The position numbers and the translations under genes were made by a program. Positions 8,379 to 19,014 of a stretch of 64,000 nt of DNA are shown one piece after another. The notes beneath the pieces are model-generated. The model was not told the DNA's origin and ran no database searches. It worked only from the letters and a program-made list of their open reading frames with translations. Source of the stretch: Deinococcus humi (GTDB lineage Bacteria; Deinococcota; Deinococci; Deinococcales; Deinococcaceae); the NCBI RefSeq assembly GCF_014201875.1, contig NZ_JACHFL010000019.1, forward strand, positions 1-64,000, written 5' to 3'. Position 1 is the stretch's first letter, and each line of letters begins with the position of its first letter.

Positions 8379-9296
8379 ATGTTCCAGGCCCTGAGCAACG
8401 TGCTGCTGCCCGTGATGATTGTCGCCGGACTGGGGGCGCTGCTGGCCTCGCGCATGCGGATCGATCAGGTGACGGTCTCGCGCCTCACCATGTACCTGCT
8501 GATTCCGGCACTGGTACTGGACGTGATTCTGAGGACCCCTGTCAAGGTCGCCGAGGCCGGGCAACTGGGGCTGGCCTTCCTGTTGGTGATGGGCCTGTCG
8601 CTGGGCCTGGGCTGGCTGACGGGCCTGGGTCGCCCGGGCGCCGAACGCCGCAGCCTGAGCGCCGCGTCGGGCATCTGGAACAGCGGCAATATGGGGCTGC
8701 CTATTGCGCTGTTCGTGTTCGGACAAAGCGGCTTTGACCGGGCGACCGTCGTTTTCCTGGTGTCCATCATCGCCATGTACATAGTCGGGCCGGCCATCTA
8801 CGGCTCGGCCTCCCGGGCGGGCGGGCGGCACGGCGTGGCTGAAATCTTCAGATCGGTCTTCCGGCTCCCCACCGTGTGGGTGGCATTGATCGCTGTGGCG
8901 CTGCGGGAGCTGAACGTGCCGCTGCCGCAGGGGGTGACCCGGGGGGTCTCGCTGCTGGCCGAGGCCACCCTGCCCCTGGTGCTGCTGTCCCTGGGCCTGC
9001 AACTGGGCGCAGGAGGCTGGCCGCCGCTGCACCGCCGTGTGTGGCTGGCCGGCGCAGCGCGGCTGATCGGCGGGCCGCTGATTGCGCTGGGCGTGGGCTC
9101 TGCCGTGGGCCTGCGGTCCGAGTCGCTGGCGGTGCTGATCCTGTCGGCCAGCATGCCCACCGCTGTCAACGCGCTCTTGATCGCGCAGGAATACGGCGGC
9201 GACTCGGAGACGGTAGCGGGCGTGGTGCTGGTCACCACACTGGGGTCCGTGCTGACCATCGCAGCGGTGGTGGCGCTGCTGCCAGGGCTGGGGTAG
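8379..9296 (+). CDS. AEC-family transporter (auxin efflux carrier-like)
   Basis: Integral membrane protein of 305 residues with about ten hydrophobic segments in two repeats of five, as in the auxin efflux carrier/malonate permease (AEC) family. Typical motifs are MYLLIPALVLDVIL at the first repeat, SGIWNSGNMGLPIALFVFG (the conserved N-x-G-N-x-G-L-P element, about residues 103-121), LLAEATLPLVLLSLGLQL, and SMPTAVNALLIAQEYGGD. Bacterial members export organic acids or amino acid derivatives; the substrate here is unknown. The ATG at 8379 starts directly before the first hydrophobic segment. No operon partner; coaBC follows after 45 bp with its own -10 hexamer. Confidence 0.85.
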   Translation: MFQALSNVLLPVMIVAGLGALLASRMRIDQVTVSRLTMYLLIPALVLDVILRTPVKVAEAGQLGLAFLLVMGLSLGLGWLTGLGRPGAERRSLSAASGIWNSGNMGLPIALFVFGQSGFDRATVVFLVSIIAMYIVGPAIYGSASRAGGRHGVAEIFRSVFRLPTVWVALIAVALRELNVPLPQGVTRGVSLLAEATLPLVLLSLGLQLGAGGWPPLHRRVWLAGAARLIGGPLIALGVGSAVGLRSESLAVLILSASMPTAVNALLIAQEYGGDSETVAGVVLVTTLGSVLTIAAVVALLPGLG

Positions 9297-9341
9297 ACCG
9301 GCAGGCCACTTTCCTGGGCGGCGGCCCGCTAAACTCCGGGG

Positions 9342-10601
9342 GTGATGGCACAGACGGCGGCAGGAGGTCAGAAGACGGTGCTGGTGATCGTGGGCGGCAG
9401 CATGGCGGCCATCAAAGCACCCTCTGTGCTGCGGCGGCTCCGTGAGCGCGGCGCACGGGTCAACGTGATCGCCACCCGCGCCGCCCTGGCCTTTGTGACC
9501 GAGCTGAGCCTGTCCACCGCTGCCGACGGCCCGGTGGGGACCGACGAGGCGTGGTTCACTCCCCGCCCTGACGCCCTGCATCTGAGCATGGCGAAGGCCG
9601 ACGCCGCCGTGATCGTGGGCGCCTCCGCCGAACTGCTGGCAGGGGCGGCGCACGGGCATGCGGGCGACCTGGCACTGGCGACGCTCCTGAGCGTCCCGGG
9701 ACCGGTGCTGTGGGCGCCGGCCATGAACGCGGCCATGTGGCGAAATCTGGCGGTGCAGGCCAACGTGAAGCGGCTGCGGGAGTGGGGCCACCAGTTTCTG
9801 GGGCCAGAGGTGGGCGCGTTCGGCACGCACGGTGAGGGGACAGGCCTCGGGCGCATGGCCGAGCCGGAGGAGATCGCTGCCGCCGTGATGGAAGTGCTGC
9901 GCCCCCCCACGCCACATGATCTGGCCGGGCTGAAGGTGGTGGTGTCCGCCGGACCAACACGCGAGTACCTGGACCCGGTGCGCTTTATCAGCAATCCCAG
10001 CAGCGGCAAGATGGGCTTCGCGGTGGCCGAGGACGCGCGGGACCGGGGCGCGCAGGTCACGCTGGTCACGGGGCCTGTGAATCTGCCGGGGCCGTCCGGA
10101 ATGGAGGTGGTCAGGGTCGAGTCCGCCCTAGAGCTGCGCGACGCCGTGATTCAGGCCGCGCAGGACGCCGATATCGTGGTCATGACCGCCGCCGTGGCCG
10201 ACTACCGCGCCGCCGAGCAGCAACACGAGAAGCAGGCCAAGGTGGCGGGCGACGTGAGCATCCAGCTGACGCCCAATCCCGATATTCTGGCCGAGCTGGG
10301 GAGCAGCAAGGGCAGTCGGGTGCTGGTGGGCTTTGCGATGGAAACGCACGCGGGCGTGGAGCGGGCCGCCGTCAAGGCCGCGCGCAAGAACGCCGATTTC
10401 ATCCTGCTGAACTACCCCACTCAGGAGGGCACAGCGTTCGGCGGTGACGACAACCAGGTCACCCTGGTCCGCGCCGACGGGACGCATGAAGACTGGCCGC
10501 GCACCAGCAAGCGCGAGGTGGCCCGGCAGTTGCTGGACGAGGCCTTGCGGGTCCGCGAGGCGTCAGGGGCGACGCCCTCCTCCAGCCCCGCCCACCCCTG
10601 A
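9342..10601 (+). CDS. coaBC: Bifunctional phosphopantothenoylcysteine decarboxylase / phosphopantothenate-cysteine ligase
   Basis: Coenzyme A synthesis: the CoaB domain couples cysteine to 4'-phosphopantothenate and the CoaC domain decarboxylates the product. 419 residues. The N-terminal flavoprotein half shows [16 protein letters not shown] and the substrate-clamp region PAMNAAMW (about residues 126-133); the C-terminal half shows [25 protein letters not shown] and VGFAMET. TAAACT (9330-9335) lies 6 nt before the GTG at 9342 with no Shine-Dalgarno, so a leaderless GTG start is preferred; an ATG follows in the next codon. The N-terminal GGSMAA replaces the more usual GSIAAY. argR follows directly. 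Confidence 0.92.
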   Translation: MMAQTAAGGQKTVLVIVGGSMAAIKAPSVLRRLRERGARVNVIATRAALAFVTELSLSTAADGPVGTDEAWFTPRPDALHLSMAKADAAVIVGASAELLAGAAHGHAGDLALATLLSVPGPVLWAPAMNAAMWRNLAVQANVKRLREWGHQFLGPEVGAFGTHGEGTGLGRMAEPEEIAAAVMEVLRPPTPHDLAGLKVVVSAGPTREYLDPVRFISNPSSGKMGFAVAEDARDRGAQVTLVTGPVNLPGPSGMEVVRVESALELRDAVIQAAQDADIVVMTAAVADYRAAEQQHEKQAKVAGDVSIQLTPNPDILAELGSSKGSRVLVGFAMETHAGVERAAVKAARKNADFILLNYPTQEGTAFGGDDNQVTLVRADGTHEDWPRTSKREVARQLLDEALRVREASGATPSSSPAHP

Positions 10602-10637
10602 TTGCATTATTCATCCCCACTGCATAGAGTGTCCGGC

Positions 10638-11108
10638 GTGCCAGGCAAGCTCAGCAAGGAACAGCGTCAGAAGCGCATTCAGGACATCATCGCCCGCGAG
10701 AGCGTCTCCACGCAGGGTGAGCTGGTGGAATTCTTGCGGCGCGAGGACGTTCTGGTGACGCAGGCCACCGTCAGCCGCGACATCAACGAGCTGCGGCTGG
10801 TGCGCGTGCCGGTGGGCAAGGGCCGCCACCGCTACGCCCTGTCGAGGTCGGGCGGCCACGGCGACGTGCAGGGCGAGCTGGCCCGCTTGTTCCAGAACTT
10901 CGTGCAGGACGTGGACCGGGGCGAGAACGTCCTGGTGGTCCGCACGGCCGAGGGGCACGCCTCTGGCGTGGCGTTGCTGATGGACCGCCTGCGCCGTGAC
11001 GACATCGTGGGCACCATTGCCGGCGAGGACACCATCTTCGTGGTCGCCCGCACCACCGACGAGGGCGAGGCGCTGATGGAAGAACTTCACGCGCTGATGC
11101 TGGGTTAG
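10638..11108 (+). CDS. argR: Arginine repressor
   Basis: ArgR/AhrC family, 156 residues, a hexameric arginine-dependent DNA-binding protein controlling arginine synthesis and breakdown. The N-terminal winged helix carries [27 protein letters not shown] and the recognition helix [17 protein letters not shown]; the C-terminal oligomerisation and arginine-binding domain shows [14 protein letters not shown] with the GTIAGDDT-type ligand loop. The GTG start at 10638 follows TAGAGT (10625-10630) by 7 nt, a leaderless layout; a frame open to 10602 adds 12 unconserved residues. An AT-rich island just upstream (10602-10616) resembles a degenerate ARG-box and may allow autoregulation. No arg biosynthetic gene is in the window. 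Confidence 0.92.
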   Translation: MPGKLSKEQRQKRIQDIIARESVSTQGELVEFLRREDVLVTQATVSRDINELRLVRVPVGKGRHRYALSRSGGHGDVQGELARLFQNFVQDVDRGENVLVVRTAEGHASGVALLMDRLRRDDIVGTIAGEDTIFVVARTTDEGEALMEELHALMLG

Positions 11109-11161
11109 TCGGGAGCGGGACTGGTTTCTACGGGGTGTCTCGCCCGACGTCCGTTCAGACT

Positions 11162-12535
11162 TTAGGGGCGCCGCAGCCGGCCCACCGCCGCCAGCGCTAT
11201 CATGGCCCCCAGCAGCGTGATCGCGAAGGCCAGCGTGAAGGCCCCGTCCAGCGGGCGCACGCGGGCGATCAAGGCGCCGCCGATGCCTGCGGCCAGCGCC
11301 ACCATCAGCGACTCGATGTTCGCCAGTTGCCCGGACAGCTGCCCTGCCTCCTCCGGGCGGGCGCTGGACATGGCGAACAGCGACGTGCTGGTGTAACCGA
11401 CGCCCATGCCCAGACACGCCAGCACCCAGCTGGGGTAGATCACCCACAGCGGCAGGAACCCCAGGACTCCCAGGGCGGTCAGAGCCACCCCGGCAGCCGC
11501 ACCGCCCATTCCAACACGGATGCGCAGGGGGCGGGAAGCCTCGCCGCGTGCGTCCTCGATCCGGGCCTGGATCCACGAGCCCAGGGTCCAACTCACGCCG
11601 CCCAGCGACAGAATGATCCCCGCCCCGGTCAGGCTCAGGCCGCGCAACTCGTTGAGGGCCAACGGGAGAAAGGAACTGGTGCCCATCAGGGCAAAGGCCG
11701 CCAGCCCCCGGACCATCAGGGCGCTGGGCAGAGCGCCGGCAAAGCGCCACATGCCTGTCGGGAACAACGCGCGGGTGCTGAGAGCCACGCCGATCAATCC
11801 CGCTGCGCCCAGCCCCAACCCCAGCGCATCGGCGCGGCGCAGGCCCTCCACCAGCGCCCCTGCTGAGACGGACAGCGCCAGCGCGGCCCACAGCATGAGG
11901 CGGCCTCCTCTCGCTGCCTTTCCCTCGCTCGGCTGACGCACCCGCACACGCAGTGGCAGGACACACAGCGGCGCGCTGATCGCCAGCAACGGCACCAGGC
12001 CCCAGAACACCACACGCCAGGACCAGGTGTCGGCCATCACGCTGGCAATCAGCGGGCCGATCAGGGCGGGCAGCAGCCAAGCGCTGGAAATGGCGGCCAG
12101 CATCCTGGCGCGGGCCTGCGGGGGGTAGCGGGTGCTGATCACCGCCCACGGCAGCGCGGCCAGCCCGCCGGCGCCCAGGCCCTGAAGCAGACGGGCCAGC
12201 ACGAACACCAGCATGGTGGGGGCTGCCGCGCCCACCAGCAACCCGGCAGCAAACAGCAGCAGCGCCAGCACCGCGCCAAAGGCCAGCCCACGCCGGTCCG
12301 CCAGCACCCCGCCCAACACTGCCCCGAACAGGCTGGACAGCAAAAAAGCGCTGGAAGCCCAGCCATACAGGGCCAGGCCGCTCAGCTGCTCGGCGACCCT
12401 GGGCAGCACGGTACTGACCGCCATCGATTCGAAGGCCACGATCAGGACCACCAGCACCAGCCCCAGGCTCAGCATCCGGGGAGCGGCGGGCAGGGGAACT
12501 GAACCGGGAAGCAGGGTGCCACTCACGGGGCGCAT
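11162..12535 (-). CDS. MFS efflux transporter (multidrug type)
   Basis: Major facilitator superfamily protein of 457 residues with about 14 hydrophobic segments. The conserved loop after TM2 reads GGVLADRRGLAFG (G-x-x-x-D-R-x-G pattern), TM4 has ARLLQGLGAGGLAALPWAVIS, and TM5 carries LIGPLIASVMADTWSWRVVF, which is motif C of drug:H+ antiporters. These place it with DHA2-like exporters. Substrate unknown. It is convergent with argR and divergent from the aminotransferase at 12660, with about 125 bp between the two starts. The frame stays open well upstream, but the hydrophobic first segment and the absence of family homology further out support the ATG at 12535. Confidence 0.85.
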   Translation of the reverse strand: MRPVSGTLLPGSVPLPAAPRMLSLGLVLVVLIVAFESMAVSTVLPRVAEQLSGLALYGWASSAFLLSSLFGAVLGGVLADRRGLAFGAVLALLLFAAGLLVGAAAPTMLVFVLARLLQGLGAGGLAALPWAVISTRYPPQARARMLAAISSAWLLPALIGPLIASVMADTWSWRVVFWGLVPLLAISAPLCVLPLRVRVRQPSEGKAARGGRLMLWAALALSVSAGALVEGLRRADALGLGLGAAGLIGVALSTRALFPTGMWRFAGALPSALMVRGLAAFALMGTSSFLPLALNELRGLSLTGAGIILSLGGVSWTLGSWIQARIEDARGEASRPLRIRVGMGGAAAGVALTALGVLGFLPLWVIYPSWVLACLGMGVGYTSTSLFAMSSARPEEAGQLSGQLANIESLMVALAAGIGGALIARVRPLDGAFTLAFAITLLGAMIALAAVGRLRRP

Positions 12536-12659
12536 CCTTGCACAGTTGGAGGAAAAGCGCAGTGAGAACTGGGGGCGGCAAAAGTGCTGTCCGTCTTCCA
12601 GGCCGGCCCTGTCTGACTCTGCCGCCTCTCCTCCACCCCGCCGGGGCGCAGACTGAACC

Positions 12660-13814
12660 ATGCCCCTCCTATTGCCCCGCGCCCGCGCCTCCCAGGAGAG
12701 CGTCTTCGCCCGCATGAGCCGTCTGGCCGCGCAGTACGGGGCCGTCAACCTGGGGCAGGGCTTTCCTGCCGATGCCCCCCCGGCCTTCTTGCTGGAGGCG
12801 GCGCGGCGGGCGGTGGGGACGCTGGACCAATACAGTCCTCCCGCCGGACTGCCCACGCTGCGCGACGCCATCGGCGCGGACCTGGGGGTGGACGGCGCGG
12901 ACGTGATCGTGACGTGCGGTGCCACCGAGGCATTGAACGTGCTGGCCCTGTCACTGTACGGTCCCGGCGACGAGGTGCTGATGCTGGAGCCCGTCTTTGA
13001 CGTGTACATTCCTCAGGCGCGGCTGGCTGGGGCCACGCCCGTCACCGTGCCCATGACCCTGGACGAGACCCACGGCTGGTCACTGGACCTAAACGCGTTG
13101 AGGGCCGCCGTGACCCCGCACACACGGGCGCTCCTGCTCAACAGTCCGTACAACCCAACCGGCACTGTGTTCTCACGAGAGGAGCTGAACGCCATTGTGG
13201 CGCTGGCCCGCCAACATGACCTGTGGATCATCAGCGACGAGGTGTACGACGAGCTGTATTTTGGCGAGAAGCCCATTGCGGTACGGGAACTGGCCCCAGA
13301 ACGCACGTTCACGGTGGGCAGCGCGGGCAAGCGGCTGGAGGCCACCGGCTGGCGCGTGGGCTGGATCGCGTGCCCGCCGGCGGGCGCCGATCCGTACGGT
13401 GCCGGTGCAGGTGTGGCCGCCAACGTCGCTGGGGTGCGTCAGCAAGGTTCGTTCTGCTCACCCACCCCCCTGCAGGTGGCGGTGGCGGCGGCCCTGCCGG
13501 TGGCCCGCGCAGAAGGGTTCTACGAGGGCTTGAGGGCCGAATACCGTGCCCGGCAGGACTTGCTGGCCGGAGGGCTGAGCGGACTGGGAGCTACCGTCTT
13601 CATGCCGCAGGGCACCTATTTCCTGACCGCCATCTACCCCAGGTGGCGGGCCGAGGAACTGGTGGAGCGCGGCGTCGCGGTGATTCCTGGCGAGGCGTTC
13701 TACTCGCAGCATCCAGCCCCCGAAGGCTTGCTGCGGGTGGCCTTCTGCAAGTCGCGGGACGAGATCGGGCGGGCGCTGGAGCGGCTTGCAACAACCACGA
13801 TGGTTGCGACCTGA
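12660..13814 (+). CDS. Class I/II PLP aminotransferase (methionine/kynurenine aminotransferase type)
   Basis: Fold-type I aminotransferase of 384 residues. Motifs: VNLGQGFPADAPP near the N-terminus, which is typical of the methionine/glutamine-kynurenine aminotransferase branch (YbdL/KAT), TCGATEALNVL, NSPYNPTGTVFS for cofactor and substrate binding, SDEVYDELYF, and the PLP lysine K224 in SAGKRLEATGWRVGW; the distal arginine lies in LLRVAFCKS. Branch-mates transaminate methionine and aromatic 2-oxo acids, so a role in methionine salvage is plausible. Compared with the usual motif GSFSKTFS-x-TGWR, this enzyme has GSAGKRLEATGWR as in KATs. No neighbour defines the pathway. Confidence 0.83.
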   Translation: MPLLLPRARASQESVFARMSRLAAQYGAVNLGQGFPADAPPAFLLEAARRAVGTLDQYSPPAGLPTLRDAIGADLGVDGADVIVTCGATEALNVLALSLYGPGDEVLMLEPVFDVYIPQARLAGATPVTVPMTLDETHGWSLDLNALRAAVTPHTRALLLNSPYNPTGTVFSREELNAIVALARQHDLWIISDEVYDELYFGEKPIAVRELAPERTFTVGSAGKRLEATGWRVGWIACPPAGADPYGAGAGVAANVAGVRQQGSFCSPTPLQVAVAAALPVARAEGFYEGLRAEYRARQDLLAGGLSGLGATVFMPQGTYFLTAIYPRWRAEELVERGVAVIPGEAFYSQHPAPEGLLRVAFCKSRDEIGRALERLATTTMVAT

Positions 13815-13925
13815 AGCTGCCCGCCGCAGCGACCCCTACAAGGTAAGTGAGCCATAAAGGTCTCTGTTTGTTTATGTGAAGCCCGTGACCTTTCAGGGAA
13901 GTGGTGATCTGGCTATGGTGGGCTC

Positions 13926-14402
13926 ATGAAGAAAGTCACCCTGACCATCCTGGCACTGACTGCCGTCTCCTCAGCCTCCGCCGCAAATTACATTGGTGGG
14001 TCTGTCGGTTCGGGCCTGAGCGTGCATTACCAGAATGATCTGACCACCACCTCAGCCATTCGTTACGGGCTGAACCTGGACGCGGTCAACTTCAACTTTA
14101 AGGCGCTGTCCGTGAACGCGAGTGTAGATTACCTGGCTGACTTTGCGGGCGTCGGTTCGCTGGGCGGGTTCACCCCGTACTACGGCGTCGGCCTGGGTGC
14201 TGGCGCGGGTCTGGGCGCCAACCTGGGCCTGAGCGTCTACCCGCACGCCAACCTGGGCCTGCGGTACAACATCTCTGATCCCCTGAGCGTTTTCGTTGAA
14301 GGCAATGTTGGTCCCTACGTCCGTGTCGGCAGCGGGGCAAACACCACCAACATCGGCTTCGGCGGCACCGCCCGCATCGGCCTGAACTACCGCCTGCCCT
14401 GA
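13926..14402 (+). CDS. Small secreted beta-rich envelope protein, unknown function
   Basis: 158 residues starting with a clear signal peptide (KKVTLTILALTAVSSASAA, cleavage around residue 20). The mature part is made of short alternating strands rich in Gly, Tyr and Asn (YYGVGLGAGAGLGANLGLSV, NLGLRYNIS, GTARIGLNYRL) and ends in an aromatic/Leu strand, which looks like a small outer-membrane beta-barrel. Similar small barrels occur widely in Deinococcus; function unknown. TATGGT (13914-13919) sits 6 nt before the ATG, a leaderless layout. A strong terminator follows. Confidence 0.7.
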   Translation: MKKVTLTILALTAVSSASAANYIGGSVGSGLSVHYQNDLTTTSAIRYGLNLDAVNFNFKALSVNASVDYLADFAGVGSLGGFTPYYGVGLGAGAGLGANLGLSVYPHANLGLRYNISDPLSVFVEGNVGPYVRVGSGANTTNIGFGGTARIGLNYRLP

Positions 14403-14421
14403 GCGCCCTCCCCTGCTCCAG

Positions 14422-14451
14422 CCCCCACCCCGCCTGTCGGGTGGGGGTTTT
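14422..14451 (+). terminator. Intrinsic terminator after the small envelope protein
   Basis: CCCCCACCC (14422-14430) pairs with GGGTGGGGG (14439-14447), loop of 8, then TTTT. Confidence 0.9.
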
Positions 14452-14678
14452 CACGATAGGGGTACCTGTTGTTCTCGTTCCACGGTCAGATTGCCGCGCG
14501 CAGATCCTGTTCCTCTGGACTTCGCCGAACCCCGTGGCGCTGTGGCCAGGGTTGGCTGTTCGGGGAGGAAGGTCTCCGGGGTATCTTCCCGCTTGCCCCA
14601 CGCCACCAGGACAGGCATAGTGGGAACTGTCACAAAAATTCCTGCCGTCGCCCCTCCACTATCGCCCCGAGGTCTGCC

Positions 14679-16403
14679 ATGAACCGAATTCTGCCCCTGA
14701 GCTGTGCCCTGTTGTGTTCCGCCGCCCTGGCCGCCACCCCCAGAGACACTTTGGTCATTCAGCAGGCTGCCACGGTCACCACGCTGGATCCCACAGCCGC
14801 CTACGACACTTTCAGCCTCCAAGTTCTGGAAAATATGTACGAGACGCTGTGGACGTACAAGGGCGCCAGCCTGACTCAGATGACGCCGCTACTGGCCTCG
14901 GCTCTACCGACCTATACGGACGGCGGCAAGACCCTGACGGTCAGCCTGCGTAAGGGCGTCAAGTTTCACAGCGGCAACCCCATGACCTGCGCCGACGTCC
15001 AGTACACCTATCGCCGCAATCTGGTCACCAACGGCGCTGAATCGGCCAACTGGTTCATCAGCGACGCCCTGCTGGGCACGCGTGACAATGCCCAGACCGA
15101 CAAGACCATCACCTGGGCCCGCATCGCCGGGGCCGTGAGCTGCAACGCGCAGGGGCAGCTGGTCTTCAAACTCCCCAAGCCGGACCCGGCCTTCATGGCG
15201 AAGCTGGCGTTCGCCGGTCAAGGGATCCTGGACAGCAAGTGGGCCGCCAAGCTGGGCGAGTGGAATGGCCAGGAGGCCACCTGGCGCGACTGGGTGGGCA
15301 AGGACGTATCGGCCAGCAAGCTCAGTGCCCAGCCCAGCGGCACCGGAGCCTACCAGCTGCTGCGCCGCGACGCCGATAACATTCTGCTGAGAGCCTTTCC
15401 GGGGTACTGGGGCGGCAAACCGGCGATCAGCAACGTGATCATGCAGAAGGTGGGTGAACTGGCCGTGCGTCAGCAGGCTTTTCTGCGCGGCGACGCCGAT
15501 CTGATCGAGGCTGGTACGCGCGCCAACGTGGAGGCGCAGCTCAAGGGCAAGCCCGGCGTGACCGTGCTGGACAACTTGCCCAGCGCCGGGGCGCAAGCGC
15601 TGTTCATGAACAACAACATCAAGAGTGCCTCGGCACTGGGCAGCGGCAAACTGGACGGCAAGGGCATTCCCGCCGACTTCTTCGCGGACCCAAGTGTGCG
15701 CCGGGCCTTCGCCTACGCGTTCGACTACGACCAGTACATGCGCGACGTGCAACGTGGCAAGGCGGTCAAGCGCACCATGCTGCTGCCCGACACCTTCCCC
15801 GGCTATTCAAAGACCACCAAAACCTACGGCTATGATCCGGCGCAGGCCCAGGCACTGTTCAAGGCAGCCCGGGGCGGCGAGATTTGGAAGAACGGCTTTG
15901 TCATCAACGCCAATTACCGCACCGGGCACATCGCGGGACAGGTAGCGCTGGAACTGCTCAAGCGCAACGTGGAGGCCCTGAACCCCAGGTTCCGCATCAA
16001 TATCATTGAGGAGCCGTGGTCCGAGCAGTCCAAGAAGATGCAAGACGGCCTGGAAGTCATGCTGCCGATGGGCTGGAGTGCGGATTACGCCGATCCCGAC
16101 AACTTCCTGTACACCTTTTACAGCTCCGACGGCTTCTTCTACCCCACCAACAACTGGAAGGACGCGGACGTGGACCGCTGGTTGCAGCAGGCCCGCGCCA
16201 CCGTGGATGCCCCCACCCGCGCCAGACTTTACAAACAGGTGGCTGACCGGGCCTACCAGGAAAGCCCGTTCATCGTGCTGCCCGCCGAGACCAACATCCG
16301 GCCCGTTCGCAGTAACCTTCAGGGGGCCTCGGCAGCCACCTACAACCCCATGCGTTCCTTCGGGTTTACCGGCACCTTGTGGCGGGAGCTGAGCAAGAAG
16401 TAG
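14679..16403 (+). CDS. ABC transporter substrate-binding protein (dipeptide/oligopeptide family 5)
   Basis: Extracytoplasmic solute-binding protein of 574 residues, SBP_bac_5 family (DppA/OppA type), delivering peptides or related solutes to an ABC permease. Signal peptide about residues 1-19 ([15 protein letters not shown]), without a lipobox Cys, so it may be free or held in the envelope. Family motifs: [20 protein letters not shown], the [12 protein letters not shown] motif as [20 protein letters not shown], and [11 protein letters not shown]. No permease or ATPase gene is adjacent, so it is an orphan component. The ATG has CGAGG upstream. A bulky terminator follows. Confidence 0.9.
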   Translation: MNRILPLSCALLCSAALAATPRDTLVIQQAATVTTLDPTAAYDTFSLQVLENMYETLWTYKGASLTQMTPLLASALPTYTDGGKTLTVSLRKGVKFHSGNPMTCADVQYTYRRNLVTNGAESANWFISDALLGTRDNAQTDKTITWARIAGAVSCNAQGQLVFKLPKPDPAFMAKLAFAGQGILDSKWAAKLGEWNGQEATWRDWVGKDVSASKLSAQPSGTGAYQLLRRDADNILLRAFPGYWGGKPAISNVIMQKVGELAVRQQAFLRGDADLIEAGTRANVEAQLKGKPGVTVLDNLPSAGAQALFMNNNIKSASALGSGKLDGKGIPADFFADPSVRRAFAYAFDYDQYMRDVQRGKAVKRTMLLPDTFPGYSKTTKTYGYDPAQAQALFKAARGGEIWKNGFVINANYRTGHIAGQVALELLKRNVEALNPRFRINIIEEPWSEQSKKMQDGLEVMLPMGWSADYADPDNFLYTFYSSDGFFYPTNNWKDADVDRWLQQARATVDAPTRARLYKQVADRAYQESPFIVLPAETNIRPVRSNLQGASAATYNPMRSFGFTGTLWRELSKK

Positions 16404-16440
16404 GCAAATACAAATAACAGCCACGCGATTCTGGAAAGGA

Positions 16441-16485
16441 GAGCTCTCAGGGAAGCGGCCCGGTCCGTTTCCTGGGAGCTCTTTT
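16441..16485 (+). terminator. Intrinsic terminator after the solute-binding protein
   Basis: Left arm 16441-16454 (GAGCTCTCAGGGAA) pairs, with one mismatch and a bulge, with right arm 16469-16481 (TTCCTGGGAGCTC), then TTTT. Confidence 0.8.
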
Positions 16486-16567
16486 AAAGAGGCCGCCGCT
16501 CCCTTTCTCGCCTCAACCGTCTATAAATCTCACGGTTCCCCATGGCCGGGACTGACACAATAGCCGG

Positions 16568-17587
16568 ATGAACCTTGCGCCTTCCTCTGACCTCTTCGAT
16601 GTCGCCATCGTCGGTGCTGGCCCGGTAGGGTTGGCCGCTGCCATCGCCTGTAAACGCGCGGGGCTGAGCTATGTGGTTCTGGAAAAGGGGTGTGTGGTCA
16701 ACGCCATCTTCGAGTACCCCACCTACATGTCTTTCTTCACGACCGCGCCCGAGCTGGAAATCGGCAACCACCCGATGGTGACGGGGCACGACAAGCCAGA
16801 CCGCCGCGACGCGCTGATGTATTACCGACTGGTAACGCAGCGCGAGGCCCTGAACGTCGAGCAGTACACCACGGTGACGGCAGTTCACGCCGCACCGGCA
16901 GGCTTTACGCTGGCCATCGAGCGGCGTGACGGCACGCCGGATGTCATAGAGGCGCGGCGCGTAGTGGTGGCCACCGGCTACTACGACAATCCGCTGCATC
17001 TGGGCATTCCCGGCGAGGACGGTCCCAACGTCAGCCACTACTACACCGAGGCCCACCCGTTCATGGGGTTGAACGTGACCGTGATCGGTGCGGGCAACTC
17101 GGCCGCCGACGCGGCGCTGGATCTGTGGCGCGGCGGCGCGAAAGTCACGATGGTCGTCCGTGCGCCGGAACTGAAGAGCACCATCAAGTACTGGGTGCGT
17201 CCCGATCTGGAGAACCGCATCAAGGAAGGGAGCATCGATGCGTATTTCAACTCGCGGGTGATCGCCATCGGCCAGGAGACCGTGCAGGTGGAAGGTCAGG
17301 ACGGCGAGACCTTCGAGTTGCCCACCCACTTCACCTTCGCGCTGACCGGATACCGCCCGGACCTCTCTTTCCTAGACACGCTGAATCTTGCGCAGCAGCC
17401 CGACGCCTGCCTGGTGCTGGACGAGCACTATCAGAGCAGCGTGCCGGGGCTGTTCGTGGTGGGCAGTGCGGGTTTCGCAGGTAAGACCAATCAGGTCTTT
17501 ATCGAGAACGGACGTCACCACGCGGATCATGCCGTGGCCGAGATCAAGCGGCAGCTGGCGGGACACGGCGAACTGCAGGCCCGCTAA
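16568..17587 (+). CDS. ypdA: YpdA-type NAD(P)H flavin oxidoreductase (putative bacillithiol disulfide reductase)
   Basis: 339-residue FAD/NAD(P)H enzyme of the thioredoxin-reductase-like fold. It has the FAD motif [21 protein letters not shown], the second nucleotide motif [16 protein letters not shown] and a C-terminal [10 protein letters not shown], but lacks the CxxC redox pair of thioredoxin reductases. This combination, plus [18 protein letters not shown], is characteristic of YpdA/Bdr, the enzyme thought to reduce bacillithiol disulfide (BSSB) with NADPH. Deinococcus makes bacillithiol, so the role in thiol redox balance is plausible. Stand-alone gene, followed 45 bp later by the VanW gene. 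Confidence 0.85.
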   Translation: MNLAPSSDLFDVAIVGAGPVGLAAAIACKRAGLSYVVLEKGCVVNAIFEYPTYMSFFTTAPELEIGNHPMVTGHDKPDRRDALMYYRLVTQREALNVEQYTTVTAVHAAPAGFTLAIERRDGTPDVIEARRVVVATGYYDNPLHLGIPGEDGPNVSHYYTEAHPFMGLNVTVIGAGNSAADAALDLWRGGAKVTMVVRAPELKSTIKYWVRPDLENRIKEGSIDAYFNSRVIAIGQETVQVEGQDGETFELPTHFTFALTGYRPDLSFLDTLNLAQQPDACLVLDEHYQSSVPGLFVVGSAGFAGKTNQVFIENGRHHADHAVAEIKRQLAGHGELQAR

Positions 17588-17632
17588 TGCTCGCTCACGG
17601 ACAGGGCACAGGCGCGTGAAATACTGCCGGAC

Positions 17633-18997
17633 ATGAGGTTGAAACTCCACTGGTCCCTGGGCCTGGGTGCCGTGCTGCTGACGTCTGCCCTGGGCCAGAG
17701 CGTTGCCCCTATCCCGGCCTTGCCGCTGCCTTCCCAGCCCGTCCCGTCCCCGGCGCCCGAGCCTGAGCCCACGCCGGAACCGCAACCTACACCGGAGCCG
17801 ACCCCAGTCCCAGTCCCCGCTCCTGTAAACCCTGCTCCCGCGGAGCCCACTCCCACAGCGCCAGCAGCGGCGCCAGTGGCTGTCCCTCCGGTCAAGGCGC
17901 CACCCGCTTTTAAAGCACCCTTGTTGATCAACGTGGAAACCACCGTTCCAGCGCTGGTCAACGGCAAGAAGACCACGGTACCCCTGACCCGTACCCTGAC
18001 CATCCCCGGCCCACGCATGGCCCTGATCCGGCAGAGCGGAACTGTGACGGCCAGCCTGGAAGCCGATCTCAAGACCTTCGTCAAGAGCCTGTCCGGCAAG
18101 GCCCAGGACGCCCGTTTCGAGGAGTTGTGGGACGGCTGGGCTGTCGTGCAGCGCAACGCCCTCAAAATCGATATGGACGCCACCCGCGCCAACCTGTTGA
18201 CTGCCATCAAGGATTCCAAGGGCGTGAAGGCCAAGGTCGTCGTCAGTGGCCAGACCCCCCCCAAGCGTACCCTCGACTACTTCCTCTCCAGAGGAATTAC
18301 CGCGCATCTGGGCACTGGCGTGACCAATTATTACGGCAGCAGCGACGCCCGCGTGACCAACATCCATGTGGGCGCAAAGAATTTCAGTGACCGTCTGTTT
18401 GAGGGCAAGGTCTTTTCCTTCAATGAGTTTATCGGCCCGGTAACGGCCCGCAACGGGTATGTCACGGGGCTGGTCATTGCCGGGGACCGCACGGCGAGCG
18501 GCGTCGGCGGTGGCATCTGTCAGGTCAGCACCACCCTCTTCCGCACGCTGTACGGGGCCGGTCTTCCCATCGCCCAGCGGCAGAACCACTCGTATCAGGT
18601 GCACTACTACGATCCGCAGGGACTGGACGCCACCATCTACCAGCCCAGCCTGGACCTCAAGTTCGCCAACGATTCAGGGGGCGCGTTGTGGTTCCAGACC
18701 CAGTGGGACGACGAGACAGCCCGCCTGAGCATCAGCGTTTTCGGGAAGGCGCGGGATTTTACGGTAGATATTGGCCAGCCGAAGACCCTCAGTTCCACGC
18801 CATCGCCTGCTGACAGGCTCATTCCCGACGCGACACTGCCCGCTGGACAGCGCAAGCAGGTGGACTGGGCAGCCCCTGGCGCGGTCATTGAAGTGACGCG
18901 CAAGTTCATACGAAATGGCAAGGCGTTCAAACAGGACACGCTGAAGAGCAGCTATCGTCCCTGGCCGAACATCTTCCTGGTCGGCACTAGGCGCTAG
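17633..18997 (+). CDS. VanW-family secreted protein with Pro-rich spacer
   Basis: 454 residues: signal peptide (about 1-21), a Pro/Glu/Thr-rich spacer (about 24-95) with repeated PxPEP units that could reach across the thick Deinococcus cell wall, then a conserved C-terminal half. Residues about 224-336 are a VanW domain, with [48 protein letters not shown] and [19 protein letters not shown]. VanW was first seen in vancomycin-resistance clusters; its biochemical role is unknown, though some members associate with peptidoglycan. The [12 protein letters not shown] segment contains its most conserved Cys. It shares a bidirectional terminator with parB. Confidence 0.85.
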   Translation: MRLKLHWSLGLGAVLLTSALGQSVAPIPALPLPSQPVPSPAPEPEPTPEPQPTPEPTPVPVPAPVNPAPAEPTPTAPAAAPVAVPPVKAPPAFKAPLLINVETTVPALVNGKKTTVPLTRTLTIPGPRMALIRQSGTVTASLEADLKTFVKSLSGKAQDARFEELWDGWAVVQRNALKIDMDATRANLLTAIKDSKGVKAKVVVSGQTPPKRTLDYFLSRGITAHLGTGVTNYYGSSDARVTNIHVGAKNFSDRLFEGKVFSFNEFIGPVTARNGYVTGLVIAGDRTASGVGGGICQVSTTLFRTLYGAGLPIAQRQNHSYQVHYYDPQGLDATIYQPSLDLKFANDSGGALWFQTQWDDETARLSISVFGKARDFTVDIGQPKTLSSTPSPADRLIPDATLPAGQRKQVDWAAPGAVIEVTRKFIRNGKAFKQDTLKSSYRPWPNIFLVGTRR

Positions 18998-19014
18998 GGG
19001 ATCAGCAGCAAAAG

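Noticed and set aside
8313..9917. 534-residue minus-strand open frame opposite the AEC carrier and coaBC
   Set aside because: Composition (runs of His, Gln, Arg, Gly) is that of an antisense of GC-rich coding DNA; both sense genes are clearly homologous to known families.
10611..12581. 656-residue minus-strand open frame over argR and the MFS gene
   Set aside because: It is an off-frame shadow of the MFS gene continuing antisense through argR; no family signal.
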